Shown here piece by piece: positions 33,261 to 41,976 of a stretch of 64,000 nt of DNA. Positions within the stretch are counted from its first letter, which is position 1, and each line of letters starts with the position of its first letter. Both the position numbers and the translations under genes were made by a program. The DNA is from Pelagibius marinus (lineage in GTDB: Bacteria > Pseudomonadota > Alphaproteobacteria > Kiloniellales > Kiloniellaceae). The DNA lies in the NCBI RefSeq assembly GCF_014925385.1, contig NZ_JACSDK010000011.1, positions 57,537-121,536 of the forward strand, read 5' to 3'. The notes beneath the pieces were generated by a model, which worked only from the letters and a program-made list of their open reading frames with translations, did not search any database and was not told the origin of the DNA.

Positions 33261-33698
33261 GATTTCCTCCCCGTCAAGGCGCCGTTTTCGCCGTGGGCCT
33301 CGATGGTGCCGAGGCTCCCGTAAAACGACCGTTTCTCTGCCTCAAATCCGAACACCCGGAGCGGAGGAGGTCAAGAAGTAGCTCATCCCCCCTTTTCTCC
33401 GCCCCAAGCGGAGGCAGATCGCTCCGGCGGGGTCGATTGCCTAAGAAGGCGTACCTGGGCATTTCTCTCAAACATTCACTCCGGCAGCTTCAGCACCGGC
33501 GACTGACTTCCGGGTTTTCACCGGCAGCGGACGTCACCGACGCCAGCGTCCAGGTCGCTGAGTGACCCGGTGCGGAAACTCTCTAACAAATCTGCCGGTA
33601 AAGCGGTCGATTGTCCGAGTGCTGAATGCGGACCAGCGAACCGGAGTTCCCGGCCCGGCAGAATCCTGTGAACTGCTGTACCTTCGGCTAACCCATAG
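33261..33698. other. Non-coding gap with decayed unit tail
   Basis: The gap lies between the ALDH start and the 3' end of a response-regulator gene. At 33449-33500 it contains a diverged copy of the 3' tail of the micropeptide units (see the separate entry). Otherwise I see only short frames antisense or random in composition and no gene. Confidence 0.45.
33449..33500 (+). repeat. Decayed third copy of micropeptide-unit tail
   Basis: The stretch matches the region just before the terminator of micropeptide copy 2 (about 28418-28467) at roughly four of five positions: both have CTGGGC/CCGGGC, a TTTCTCTCA element, a CATTC, and GGCAGCTTCAGC or GACAGCTTCAGC leading into a CCGGC hairpin arm. No 34-aa gene precedes it, so only the tail remains. 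Confidence 0.55.
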
Positions 33699-34079
33699 CT
33701 ATGAGCTTCTTATATCCTGCAACAGGGCGCGCAGCTCGCTGACGCGCACGGGTTTCGATACCACGCCCACCATTTCCAAGGCATGTGCCTCGCCCAGAAG
33801 CTGGGCGGCCTCGAGCATCTTTGGGTTGAAGCCGCTCATCAGCAGAATGCGCGCGCGACATTGCTCCGCCGCCAGAAAATGCAGCAGCTCGATGCCGTCG
33901 ATTCCAGGCATCACCAGGTCGAGGATAACGACATCGGGGCGGATTTCGCGATAGAGCGCGCCGAAGTCGTCCGCTCGTGATGTGAAGTGCATTCGGTAGC
34001 CAAGATCCTCGGCGATGCGCCGCACGAAAGCGCCGATTTCCGGTTCGTCGTCACACATCAGGAGCTGGCGTTCTGTCAT
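33699..34079 (-). CDS. Single-domain response regulator
   Basis: A 126-aa receiver (REC) domain without an output domain. The acidic pocket is MCDDEPE, the phospho-acceptor Asp is in VVILDLVMPGIDG and the conserved Lys in GVVSKPVRVSE. The start at 34079 overlaps the stop of the upstream hybrid kinase gene (ATGA), so it is the last gene of a four-gene leftward operon and is likely translationally coupled to the kinase. It may receive phosphate from that kinase or carry it to another protein. A longer frame to 34811 is only read-through in another frame of the kinase gene. Confidence 0.88.
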   Translation of the reverse strand: MTERQLLMCDDEPEIGAFVRRIAEDLGYRMHFTSRADDFGALYREIRPDVVILDLVMPGIDGIELLHFLAAEQCRARILLMSGFNPKMLEAAQLLGEAHALEMVGVVSKPVRVSELRALLQDIRSS

Positions 34080-36025
34080 GCTAAATCGTCCTCGGCTTCG
34101 ATTACCTCCCGCAGCTTTAGCGCCAAGTCTCTCTTTCGGTATGGTTTGCTCAACAGGTGACCTTTCAAGCCGAAGGCCGATCCGTTCTCGATTGCGATCT
34201 CTGCATAGCCGGATGTGAAGAGCACCTTCAGGCCAGGGCGCAGCACGCGGGCCTTTTCTGCGAGCTCCGGTCCCGACATGCCTCCGGGCATCACCACGTC
34301 GGTGAACAAAAGGTCGATTGTCTCGTCGGCTTCGAGGCAATTCAGGGCCTCTTGGCCACCGGACGCCTCGGTGACGATGTAGCCGAGCCCGGCCAAGTTG
34401 TTGACTGCCACCTTGCGCACCTGCTCGCTGTCCTCGACCACGAGAACCTTGATGCCGGTCGCTCTTACCGCGGGTTCCGCCGGCTCGGGAGTGTCGGACG
34501 GGGATGCCGACGCATCGGCGCGGGGCAGGTAGAGGCGCACTGTCGTACCGTGCCCCAGTTCGCTGTAGATCTTCACATGGCCGCCGGACTGCTTGGCGAA
34601 GCCATAGACCATGCTGAGCCCGAGGCCGGTCCCCTGTCCGGCAGCCTTGGTCGTGAAGAAGGGGTCGAAAACCCGTTCCACGACGTCCGGATCTATTCCC
34701 GTGCCGCTGTCGGAGACAGCCAGCATCACGTAGCTGCCCGGCTCCACGCCCGGATTGACGGCCGCATAGTCTTCGTCGAGCATCTTGTTGGCCGTCTCCA
34801 TGCAAAGACATCCGCCGTTCGGCATGGCGTCGCGCGCGTTTATGGCCAGATTGGCCAGGGCCGACTCGATCTGCGCCCGATCGGCAAGTACGGGGTGAAG
34901 GTCCGGCGAGAACTTCGTTTCGATTTCCACCTGCTCGCCCAGCGTGCGGCGCAGCAGCGCCAGGGTCTCCTCGACCAGCCTGTTCATGTCGAAGGCCTTG
35001 GGCTCGAGCGGCTGACGGCGCGCGAAGGCGAGGAGTTGGCGGGTGAGCGTGGCGCCCCGCAGGGCGGCATCAAGCGCCGTGCGGGCAAGATTGGCGGCTT
35101 CCTCCGGCTTGTCGAGGCTCTCGGTCACCAGGTCGAGGTTCCCGATCACAATGGTGAGTAGATTGTTGAAGTCGTGTGCCAGGCCGCCGGTAAGCTGTCC
35201 CACCGCCTCCATCCGCTGCGACTGGCGCAGCTGCGCCTCCATGGCCCGGCGCTCGCTGACGTCACGGATCACGGTCATGAAGGTCGAACTGCCGGCCTCC
35301 GCGAATTTCGAGATGGCCGCCTCGGCGGGGAACTCTCTGCCGTCCTTGCACTTGCCGACGATGTCGATGCGCTCGTTCATGCGGCGCGTCGCCCCCTGTG
35401 CAGCGGCGATATCGGCCATGTGGCCTCGATGGGCGTCGAGGTAGCGCGCGGGCACCAGGAGGTCGAGCGGCTGGCCGAAGACTTCCTCGCTGGCGTAGCC
35501 GAAGAGCGTCTCGGCCGCACGGTTGTAGATGGTGATGCGAAAGCTCTCGTCCGTGGCCACGATGGCATCCGGTGCCATGGCGAGCACCTCGCGGAAGCGC
35601 CTTTCTGCGGCCTCCCGCTCGGCTCTGTCGCGCCTCTGCTCGCGGCGAGCCGCGACGTCACGCAGCTCACGCTCGACCGCCGGCACCAGCCGCTTTATGC
35701 GATCCTTCACGATGTAGTCGTGGGCGCCGGCCCGCATTGCCGCCACCGCCATCTCCTCGGTAAGCGTGCCGGACACGAAGATAAAGGGAATGTCGAGGCC
35801 GCGCTCATGTAGCAGCCGCAGCGCGTCGGCGCCGCTAAATCCCGGCATCGTGTAGTCGCAGAGGATGACGTCCCAGGCCTGACCGTCGAGCGCGGCGGTG
35901 AACTCCGCCGCCGAGGCGACGCGCCGGCTCTGCGGGTTGTAGCCACCTCGCTTGAGCTCCCAGATCAGCAGATCGGCATCATCCTGCGAATCCTCAACAA
36001 GGAGAACGCTTATGTCCCTACCCAT
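34076..36025 (-). CDS. Hybrid histidine kinase (REC-PAS-HK-REC)
   Basis: A 649-aa cytoplasmic protein with no membrane helix. Domains in order: an N-terminal receiver (about 5-125; Asp in VILCDYTMPGF, Lys in YIVKDRI), a PAS domain (about 145-265; ERRFREVLAMAPDAIVATDE), HisKA with the phospho-acceptor in LTGGLAHDFNNLLT, a HATPase domain (NLAINARDAMPNGG, SDSGTGIDPD, FFTTKAAGQGTGLGLSM) and a C-terminal receiver (about 523-645; Asp in LLFTDVVMPGG, Lys in LLSKPYRKRDL). The AHDFNN type of H box is typical of NtrB-like hybrid kinases. It is the third gene of the operon, 18 bp behind a small response regulator that may feed its N-terminal receiver. Signal unknown. Confidence 0.9.
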   Translation of the reverse strand: MGRDISVLLVEDSQDDADLLIWELKRGGYNPQSRRVASAAEFTAALDGQAWDVILCDYTMPGFSGADALRLLHERGLDIPFIFVSGTLTEEMAVAAMRAGAHDYIVKDRIKRLVPAVERELRDVAARREQRRDRAEREAAERRFREVLAMAPDAIVATDESFRITIYNRAAETLFGYASEEVFGQPLDLLVPARYLDAHRGHMADIAAAQGATRRMNERIDIVGKCKDGREFPAEAAISKFAEAGSSTFMTVIRDVSERRAMEAQLRQSQRMEAVGQLTGGLAHDFNNLLTIVIGNLDLVTESLDKPEEAANLARTALDAALRGATLTRQLLAFARRQPLEPKAFDMNRLVEETLALLRRTLGEQVEIETKFSPDLHPVLADRAQIESALANLAINARDAMPNGGCLCMETANKMLDEDYAAVNPGVEPGSYVMLAVSDSGTGIDPDVVERVFDPFFTTKAAGQGTGLGLSMVYGFAKQSGGHVKIYSELGHGTTVRLYLPRADASASPSDTPEPAEPAVRATGIKVLVVEDSEQVRKVAVNNLAGLGYIVTEASGGQEALNCLEADETIDLLFTDVVMPGGMSGPELAEKARVLRPGLKVLFTSGYAEIAIENGSAFGLKGHLLSKPYRKRDLALKLREVIEAEDDLA

Positions 36026-36043
36026 GCGCCCGCCTTCGTGGTT

Positions 36044-36490
36044 CTATCCCGACGTCCGCTGCGGAACCTCGTTCAGCAGCAGCCAGTAGAGGCCGAGTTG
36101 ACGGGCCGCCTCGAGGAACTCGTCGAAGTTGACCGGCTTGCGCACGTAGCTGTTGGCGCCAAGCCGGTATCCCTCCACGAGGTCCTGATCCTCGCGCGAG
36201 GAGGTAAGGATCACCACCGGCAGGAACTTCGTCCGCTCAGCGCCGCGGATCCGGCGCAGGACTTCCAGGCCGTCGATCTTCGGCAGCTTGAGATCGAGCA
36301 GCACGAGCTGCGGCAATATCGAGACATCGCGGCCCTCATAGGCGCCTTGCGCGAAGAGATAATCCAGCGCCTCAGCGCCGTCGCGGGTCACCACGACCTC
36401 GTTCTTGATGTTGTTCTTGGCGAAGGCGCGCAAGGTGAGCGCTTCGTCGTCCGCATTGTCCTCCACCAACAGAATTGTCTTTTCCGACAT
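36044..36490 (-). CDS. Response regulator, Rcp1-like
   Basis: A 148-aa single receiver domain. The acid pocket is LLVEDNADDEALT, the acceptor Asp is in LVLLDLKLPKIDGLEVL, Thr in VVILTSSRED and Lys in SYVRKPVNFDEF. ADDEALTLRAF, IDGLEVLRRIR and ANSYVRKPV match the Rcp1 type that pairs with phytochrome-like kinases encoded next to them. The start at 36490 leaves 13 bp to the upstream kinase stop. It is the likely first phospho-acceptor of the PAS kinase at 36504-37997. Confidence 0.9.
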   Translation of the reverse strand: MSEKTILLVEDNADDEALTLRAFAKNNIKNEVVVTRDGAEALDYLFAQGAYEGRDVSILPQLVLLDLKLPKIDGLEVLRRIRGAERTKFLPVVILTSSREDQDLVEGYRLGANSYVRKPVNFDEFLEAARQLGLYWLLLNEVPQRTSG

Positions 36491-36503
36491 GCGCGTTGCT
36501 CCG

Positions 36504-37997
36504 CTACAGGGTGAAGTAGAAGGTCGCGCCCCTGTCGACCTCTCCGGTGGCCCAGATGCGGCCGCCGTGCTTGTGGATGATGCGCTGCACCGTGGCGAGG
36601 CCGATTCCAGTGCCCGGGAAGCTCTGCGCGTCGTGCAGGCGCTGGAAAGCGCGGAAGAGCTGATCGGCATGGGCAATGTCGAAACCGGCGCCGTTGTCCC
36701 GGATGAAAAAGGCATCTGCTCCGTCGTGCCGGCAGCGACCAATCTCGATGCGGGTCGGCACCCGCCCGGCGGTGAACTTCCAGGCGTTGCCCATCAAATT
36801 CTCCAGGACGATCTGCAGCAGACGCGCATCGCCGTGCGCCAGGAGGGCGGGTGCGATGGCGAAGTCCGCCTGGCGGTTCGGCTCGGTTTCCCGCAGATTC
36901 TGGGCAATGCGCTCAGCCAGGGCGCTGAGGTCGACGTCCTGCATGTGGGTGTCGGCGCGGGTGACGCGGGAGAGCATGATGAGGTCGTCGATCAACCCTC
37001 CCATGCGCTGGGCTGCCCGCCGGACCCGGTTGAGATAATCCCGGCCGGTATTGTCGAGCGCGTCGGCGCAATCTTCCATCAGCGCCTGGCTGAAGCCGTC
37101 GATGGCGCGCAGCGGCGCCCGCAAGTCGTGGGAAACCGAATAACTGAAAGACTCGAGCTCGCGATTGACGGCGGCCAACTCCCTGTTGTCGCGCGTTAGC
37201 TGCTCGTTCAGCTTCTGCACTTCGCGCTCAATCCTGTCGCGCTCTGTAACGTCGCGGATGGCCGCAATGACGAGCATGCCCTTGGCGGTCTCCAGCGGGC
37301 TGAGGCTGATCGCCACCGGAAACTCGCTGCCGTCCGCGCGCCTGCCGTGCAGGTCCAGTCCTTCGCCCATGGAACGGACATGCGGCTCATCGACGTAGCC
37401 GGTGCGATGGAAGACGTGGCGTTCGCGAAAGCGCTCGGGCACGAGAACCTCGACCTTCTGGCCGATCAACTGGTCGCGCGAATAGCCGAACAGACGCTCG
37501 GTCTGCGCGTTCACCAGCTCAATATGCCCCTCGGTGTCGGCGATCGCGATGGCATCCGGCGCCGCCTCGAGCAGTGCCCGGAAGCGCGTCTCGCGGTCGC
37601 GCAGCGCCTTTTCCGCCTCTTTGGTATGCGTCACGTCGCGGATAGCGGCGATAATGAGAGCGCCGTCACTCGTCTCCGCGGGGCTGAGGCTGATGGCGAT
37701 CGGGAATTCGCTGCCGTCGGCCCTGCGTCCGGAAAGCTCGAGGCCTTCACCCATCGGACGCACGCGCGGCGCGGCGATGAAAGTGTCGCGGTAGTTGACG
37801 TGGCGCTTGCGCAGGGATTGCGGCACCAGGACTTCGACGGGCTCGCCGATGAGGTTCGCCCGCGGATACCCGAAGAGACGCTCCGTCTGAGCGTTCACCA
37901 GAACGATGCGGCCGGCGACGTCGGCGATCACCACGGCATCGGGCGCGGACTCCAGCAAGGCACGGAAGTACGCCTCCCGACTCGGTGCCTGGGTCAT
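36504..37997 (-). CDS. Tandem-PAS sensor histidine kinase
   Basis: A 497-aa soluble kinase. Two PAS domains (about residues 8-128 and 139-260) are very alike, each with ALLEsAPDAvvIAD, LVNAQTERLFGY and RRADGSEFPxAISLSP, pointing to an internal duplication. A short coiled coil leads to HisKA with the acceptor in YSVSHDLRAPLRAIDGFSQ, and a HATPase domain with NLMGNAWKFT, DNGAGFD and FPGTGIGLATVQRII. This is the phytochrome-like/bacteriophytochrome kinase type, but no GAF or PHY domain is present, so there is no evidence for light sensing. It is the first gene of the operon HK, Rcp1-like RR, hybrid kinase, RR. PAS ligand unknown. Confidence 0.9.
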   Translation of the reverse strand: MTQAPSREAYFRALLESAPDAVVIADVAGRIVLVNAQTERLFGYPRANLIGEPVEVLVPQSLRKRHVNYRDTFIAAPRVRPMGEGLELSGRRADGSEFPIAISLSPAETSDGALIIAAIRDVTHTKEAEKALRDRETRFRALLEAAPDAIAIADTEGHIELVNAQTERLFGYSRDQLIGQKVEVLVPERFRERHVFHRTGYVDEPHVRSMGEGLDLHGRRADGSEFPVAISLSPLETAKGMLVIAAIRDVTERDRIEREVQKLNEQLTRDNRELAAVNRELESFSYSVSHDLRAPLRAIDGFSQALMEDCADALDNTGRDYLNRVRRAAQRMGGLIDDLIMLSRVTRADTHMQDVDLSALAERIAQNLRETEPNRQADFAIAPALLAHGDARLLQIVLENLMGNAWKFTAGRVPTRIEIGRCRHDGADAFFIRDNGAGFDIAHADQLFRAFQRLHDAQSFPGTGIGLATVQRIIHKHGGRIWATGEVDRGATFYFTL

Positions 37998-38693
37998 GAA
38001 GCCTGGCTCTCAGCAAGCGCAGCAGGGCGGCGGACGACCCCTGCCCACAGAAAGGACCGGCTTCCGCGTAGGCGCGGAGCAGCCGAAAGTGAAATCGTCC
38101 AATGCCGCGGCGCCGGAAAAGCCATCGGACTGCCGCGCGGTCTTTGGTCGTCGAACATACACACTCCAGGTCGGTTACCCAGCAACTCCGACTTGGCGTC
38201 GTCACCCTATGTTTTCACAGCTCCCACCGGCAGCAACCTCTTGGAGAGGCAGGGTCAATTTTACTATTTTTGGAGGAATTCATCCCTGCTCGTCAATCAT
38301 TTTTCTGATCAAAGCTGACGCTATCGCTAGTTGGCCGATGGTCCGCGCCAAGAGGGCCACGGGCAGCCTGAAGCGCGCTACTGCTTCGCCGAACGGACGG
38401 CTGGCACGGCAGCGCCGGCCTCGGCACGCTGGAGCGCATGGAGAGCTGTGTAATCGCTGTGGCAGATGCCGGAACAGCCGGGCACGACCGGCAAGCGCCG
38501 ACTGCTGCACACCCTCGCGGCAGCACGGGATTGCTGGCCCGGGGGGTGCCATGGCGAGACGAAGCAGGCGCTGACAGCCGCCAAGCCGGTAGTAATAGAA
38601 AGGCTTGCACACCAGTAGATTGTGGGGCGGCAGGGTCGTAGACTGGGAAGTGAGGGGCAGTTCTCCTGAGTGAGGAATCCAAGGAGAAAGCCG
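37998..38693. other. Long divergent intergenic region
   Basis: About 700 bp between the leftward kinase operon and the rightward REC-EAL gene. Its left part (38150-38330) is AT-richer and is the probable site of the kinase promoter. Several overlapping frames of 150 codons exist between 38280 and 38770 on the minus strand, but three of them overlap each other and none shows family-like sequence, so I do not call a gene. Confidence 0.45.
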
Positions 38694-38696
38694 GTG

Positions 38697-39989
38697 ATGG
38701 ATAGGCCAACGGATGGCAAGAACGCGCAGCGGCGAAACGGATCCGGCCGACGGGGGCGCCCACGGCAAGGTGACCGGCAGTCCGACTTCGGATATGCCAG
38801 GATTCTCATTGTCGACGACAATGAGCCCCTTATCGGTTTGTTGAGGCGCTACTCCGAGAAGCTAGATGCTGCGGATGTTTTCGAGGCTCACGACGGCGAG
38901 CAGGCCCTCGAGATCCTCGACTCCAATGCGATTGACTGCGTGCTCTGCGATCTCGAGATGCCGGGGATGGATGGCATCGAGTTCCTCCGTCACCTCGCAG
39001 AGCGGGAGGCGTCGCCAACCGTTGTCCTGCTGAGCGGGCACGACATGAGTATCCTGAGCACCGCGGTCCGCTTGGGCCGGGCGCATGGGCTGCGGATTGT
39101 CGGCTCCCTTTCCAAGCCATTCACGTTTGCGGCGCTGAGGGAATTGCTGGCCCAGTCGGCTCCCGCTTCCAACAGCGGTCCACGCCTCAGTTTTCAGCCG
39201 CTCACGCCCGACGCCCTGCACTATGGCCTGGATAACGATGCGGTCGAACTGGCGTTCCAGCCAAAGGTGTCGATCGGCGCCAACGAAGTAACGGGCGTGG
39301 AAACTCTGTTGCGATGGCGGGATCGCAGCGGAGACCTAGTCAACCCGGCGTCGGTGGTTCCTGTCGCGGAACAGCACAATCTCATGAATAAGCTGACCGA
39401 GATTGTTGTCAGGAAGGCTCTCGCGCAGCATGGCAATTGGCTGGCCGATGGTCACAACTTCAGCCTTGCCATCAACGTCTCTCTTCTCGATCTCTACCAG
39501 TATGACTTTCCCGAGTTCGTTCTGGATACCGCTTCAAGCGCCGGCGTTCCGCCTTCTTTGATCACCCTGGAAGTCACCGAGACCCAGATTATGGCCGATA
39601 TCGCACGACCCCTGGAGACCCTGAGCCGCCTGCGATTGAAGGGCGTCGCCCTGGCGATCGACGATTTTGGAACCGGGGCCTCGGTGTTGCAGCAGCTGAA
39701 GCGCATTCCTTTCACAGAACTGAAGATAGACCGGGAATTCGTCTCAGGCGCGCCGGAAGACAAGGCGACGCGTACGATGCAGGCGTCGATCATCAGGCTT
39801 GCCAAAAACCTCAAACTGGGAATCGTCGCCGAGGGGGTTGAAACCGAAAGCGAACTGCGCCTTGTTGCCGCGCGGAGAGTCGATGCCGTCCAAGGGTACT
39901 ACATCGTGCGGCCAATGCCGGCAGCTGATCTTCCTGGCTGGATAGCCGATACAAAGAGCGCCAAAGGAAGAGTTTTAGGCGGCGAATGA
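38697..39989 (+). CDS. REC-EAL cyclic di-GMP phosphodiesterase
   Basis: A 430-aa protein with an N-terminal receiver domain (about residues 33-150; ILIVDDNEP, Asp in CVLCDLEMPGMDG, Lys in SLSKPFTF) and a C-terminal EAL domain (about 180-420). The catalytic elements of EAL are kept: ETLLRW in place of EALLRW (the metal-binding Glu is present), NVSLLDL, LEVTETQ, LAIDDFGTG, KIDREFV and AEGVETE. It should hydrolyse c-di-GMP under control of a phosphoryl group on the receiver. AGGAG at 38682 serves the ATG at 38697 or a GTG at 38694. It faces the four-gene kinase operon and is a plausible output of that relay, which has no other effector domain. Confidence 0.9.
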   Translation: MDRPTDGKNAQRRNGSGRRGRPRQGDRQSDFGYARILIVDDNEPLIGLLRRYSEKLDAADVFEAHDGEQALEILDSNAIDCVLCDLEMPGMDGIEFLRHLAEREASPTVVLLSGHDMSILSTAVRLGRAHGLRIVGSLSKPFTFAALRELLAQSAPASNSGPRLSFQPLTPDALHYGLDNDAVELAFQPKVSIGANEVTGVETLLRWRDRSGDLVNPASVVPVAEQHNLMNKLTEIVVRKALAQHGNWLADGHNFSLAINVSLLDLYQYDFPEFVLDTASSAGVPPSLITLEVTETQIMADIARPLETLSRLRLKGVALAIDDFGTGASVLQQLKRIPFTELKIDREFVSGAPEDKATRTMQASIIRLAKNLKLGIVAEGVETESELRLVAARRVDAVQGYYIVRPMPAADLPGWIADTKSAKGRVLGGE

Positions 39990-40056
39990 AAGAGCTGCTT
40001 CTGGCACGACCCGGAGCTAGAGAGGAGGGCAGAGCATGTCGGCTCTGCTCCAGGAA

Positions 40057-40686
40057 TCAGACGTCGACCTGCTCGGCAATGGTGAGGGCGTCATCAACCT
40101 CCACACCTAGCTAGCGGACGGTGCCCTCAATTTTGGCATGACCAAGCAGGAGCTGGACGGCCCGGAGATTGCCCGTGCGCCGGTAGATCAAGGTCGCCTT
40201 GGTCCTTCTGAGGGAATGTGTGCCAAAGAGGGCCGGCTCCAGCCCGATCTCTGCGAGCCAGTGATCCAACAGGCGCGCATATTGGCGGGTATTCATGGGC
40301 TGGCCGCGACGCCCGGGAAACAGCCAAAGCCCGGGTTTCCTCTTGGTCGAAGCCAGATAGGCATCTACTGCGTCTCGGGTCTGCTCTGTGATCTCAAACC
40401 GAACCGGCCTGCCGGTCTTCCTCTGCTGGACGGTGGCTCGTTGGGCGGCGTAGCCGTGAGGTGCCACGTCCTCGACGCGGAGCCGGACCAGGTCGTAGGC
40501 GCGGAGCTTGCTGTCTGCAGCGAGGTTGAAGAGGGCCAGGTCACGGACACGGCCGTCCAGTTGCAGACGCGTGCGGATCGACCAGACGTGTTTCGGCTGG
40601 AGCAGCGGCTTTGGGCCTATGAGCTTGCCCTTGTTCCAGGGGCTGGTCGGCGCGCTTGTTGCACCTGAATCATTGAGTTCAGTCAT
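40057..40686 (-). pseudogene. Tyrosine recombinase with amber codon at catalytic Tyr
   Basis: A short tyrosine-type integrase (catalytic domain only, about 209 aa if read through). The active-site set is visible: Arg in DSKLRAYDLVRLR, Lys in RKTGRP, HSLRRT (His-x-x-Arg) and LLGHAKIEG (His). The reading frame stops at a TAG (40111-40113) directly after EGTVR. Beyond it the same frame continues with LGVEVDDALTIAEQVDV and a TGA at 40057-40059. In this family the next residue after TVR is the nucleophilic Tyr, in TVRYLGxEVDDAL, so the stop codon replaces exactly that Tyr by a single base change (TAC or TAT to TAG). The start codon has a strong ribosome site (AGAAGGAGG). Unless the codon is suppressed the protein cannot recombine DNA. 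Confidence 0.88.
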
Positions 40687-40822
40687 GGTTGCCTCCTTCT
40701 CTTGAAGTGCGAAAGGATGACGTCGCGCTGACTGCCGAGGCTCGAGAAGTCGGCTTTCAAGTCATTTCAGACATCTCGGGGATAGGTCGTGATAGACCAA
40801 TGTCACAACCTGACCCGCAGGC
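40663..40822. repeat. Integrase 5' region, copy A
   Basis: The first codons, ribosome site and about 130 bp upstream of the integrase gene. The stretch is about three-quarters identical to 62746-62905 in the same orientation, including TTGCCTCCTTC, CTTGAAGTGCGAAAG and TTCAGACAT. Confidence 0.7.
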
Positions 40823-41075
40823 GACCTTCGTTGCATTGACCTGCGCCCGATCAGTGGCCCGATTGCCGTGAGAGAGTCCGGACGTTTTCAGGGTATGGAG
40901 GTTTTAAGGTATTGGCCACGATTGCAGCCGGCGCCGGCGGCCTGTGGCCGAGTGGTCTGTGCGGCACGGCGTCGAAGGCCCATCGAGGAGTTGAGTTATC
41001 GAAGCGCAAAATCTATGGTTAGTGTTGTAACTTTGCCGATTGAGGCGCGCTGCAAAACCAACATAGGTATCTGCC
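40823..41075. other. Non-coding DNA upstream of a small membrane gene
   Basis: Together with copy A this forms a 389-bp gap after the integrase start. Apart from the repeat I see no gene; the last part is AT-richer and may contain the promoter of the 60-aa membrane protein. Confidence 0.4.
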
Positions 41076-41258
41076 ATGCTTTATGTCTTAATCGGAGTTC
41101 TGATTATTTGCGTCGTCGGCGCAATTTGCTTTTGGGCTATCGAGAAGTTCGTCAATGATGGCCGTCTGAGAAATCTTCTCAAATTGCTCGTGGTGCTGGT
41201 CTGTTTGGGGGCGATCCTTCAGCGGGTGCTGCCACTGCTGGGAATCCATTGGTTTTAG
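41076..41258 (+). CDS. 60-aa membrane protein, two helices
   Basis: A small protein with a helix at the very start (MLYVLIGVLIICVVGAICFW), a charged middle (AIEKFVNDGRLRNLL) and a second helix (KLLVVLVCLGAILQRVLPLLG). The arrangement resembles the small Thivi_2564-type membrane proteins found beside many mobile or accessory genes, but I am not certain of the family. The AGGT-containing leader gives only a weak ribosome site. No neighbour suggests a role. Confidence 0.55.
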   Translation: MLYVLIGVLIICVVGAICFWAIEKFVNDGRLRNLLKLLVVLVCLGAILQRVLPLLGIHWF

Positions 41259-41814
41259 CTTTGTAACAGTCTCGACGTCGAGCGTCAGCGTTTTCCGGCC
41301 TTGATCAGCAACACGGGCTAGCTACGTGTTCCTGTCGGCTGTCGAACCACCGCCGGCCGCCGATTGAGTGCGAGTGCCGGAAACTCCAACTTCTGGCGAT
41401 CCAAAGAATTGGGTTGGATTATACCCCCTTAGCCAAGTCCGGTTGTTGAGTTAGACGATTGAGGCAGCCGGGTGATTGTGCGGGAAGGGATAGACGGACG
41501 CTGAGGAAGCTCAATCTCATGGATCGCTCCGACTGCCGGTATCGGCACGAAGCGGACCCCGAATGTTGCGTTTCTAAACGTCCGCTGCTGACCCAAAGGA
41601 GACTTTTGGACATTGAGCCTCGGTTCTGCGGCCTGGCGGGGGGCAGGCAGGAACGTTGGACTGGGTGGGGTCCTTTCTTCAGATCAAGCCGCGGTTTCCA
41701 GAAGGGGAGGCAGGGTCTCAGTGGCGGCGTGGAATAAAGCGCGGAGTCAATCGTCGTAGCGGGTAAGGCAAGAAGTCCAAGCCCGCTTCACAATCGGCGG
41801 GGAGGAGAAAGCTC
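41259..41814. other. Non-coding stretch
   Basis: About 556 bp of mixed composition. Open frames of 60-90 codons exist on both strands, but none has a ribosome site together with coherent protein sequence. I see nothing identifiable in it. Confidence 0.4.
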
Positions 41815-41976
41815 ATGTCCATGCCCGATCCATTCAATCCGGGGCCACTATCCGATGATTATAGGCACCAGTATCGCCATGATGCCGAGCTGCCGGCTGG
41901 CGATAAGGCGCCACTTTGGGTGCTGCTCGGCATTCTCGGCGCAATCGGCGTATTCTTCATCGTTGTCACGCTATAG
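41815..41976 (+). CDS. 53-aa protein with C-terminal membrane helix
   Basis: A short gene with a very good ribosome site (GGAGGAGAAA, 5 bp before the ATG). The product has a polar proline-rich N-terminus (MSMPDPFNPGPLSDDYRHQ), a short charged region (YRHDAELPAGDKA) and one C-terminal helix (PLWVLLGILGAIGVFFIVVTL). The layout of polar N-terminus and terminal helix recalls the 34-aa peptides near 27.6 kb, but the sequences are not related as far as I can see. Function unknown. Confidence 0.55.
   Translation: MSMPDPFNPGPLSDDYRHQYRHDAELPAGDKAPLWVLLGILGAIGVFFIVVTL

Noticed and set aside
34080..34811. Longer version of the 33699-34079 response regulator starting at 34811
   Set aside because: The extension is out of frame with, and inside, the hybrid kinase coding region and has no family-like sequence; the ATGA overlap at 34076-34079 gives the natural start.
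38280..38821. Three overlapping minus-strand frames of about 150 codons before the REC-EAL gene
   Set aside because: They occupy all three frames of the same DNA, Ser/Pro/Arg-rich, no ribosome site and no recognisable domain.
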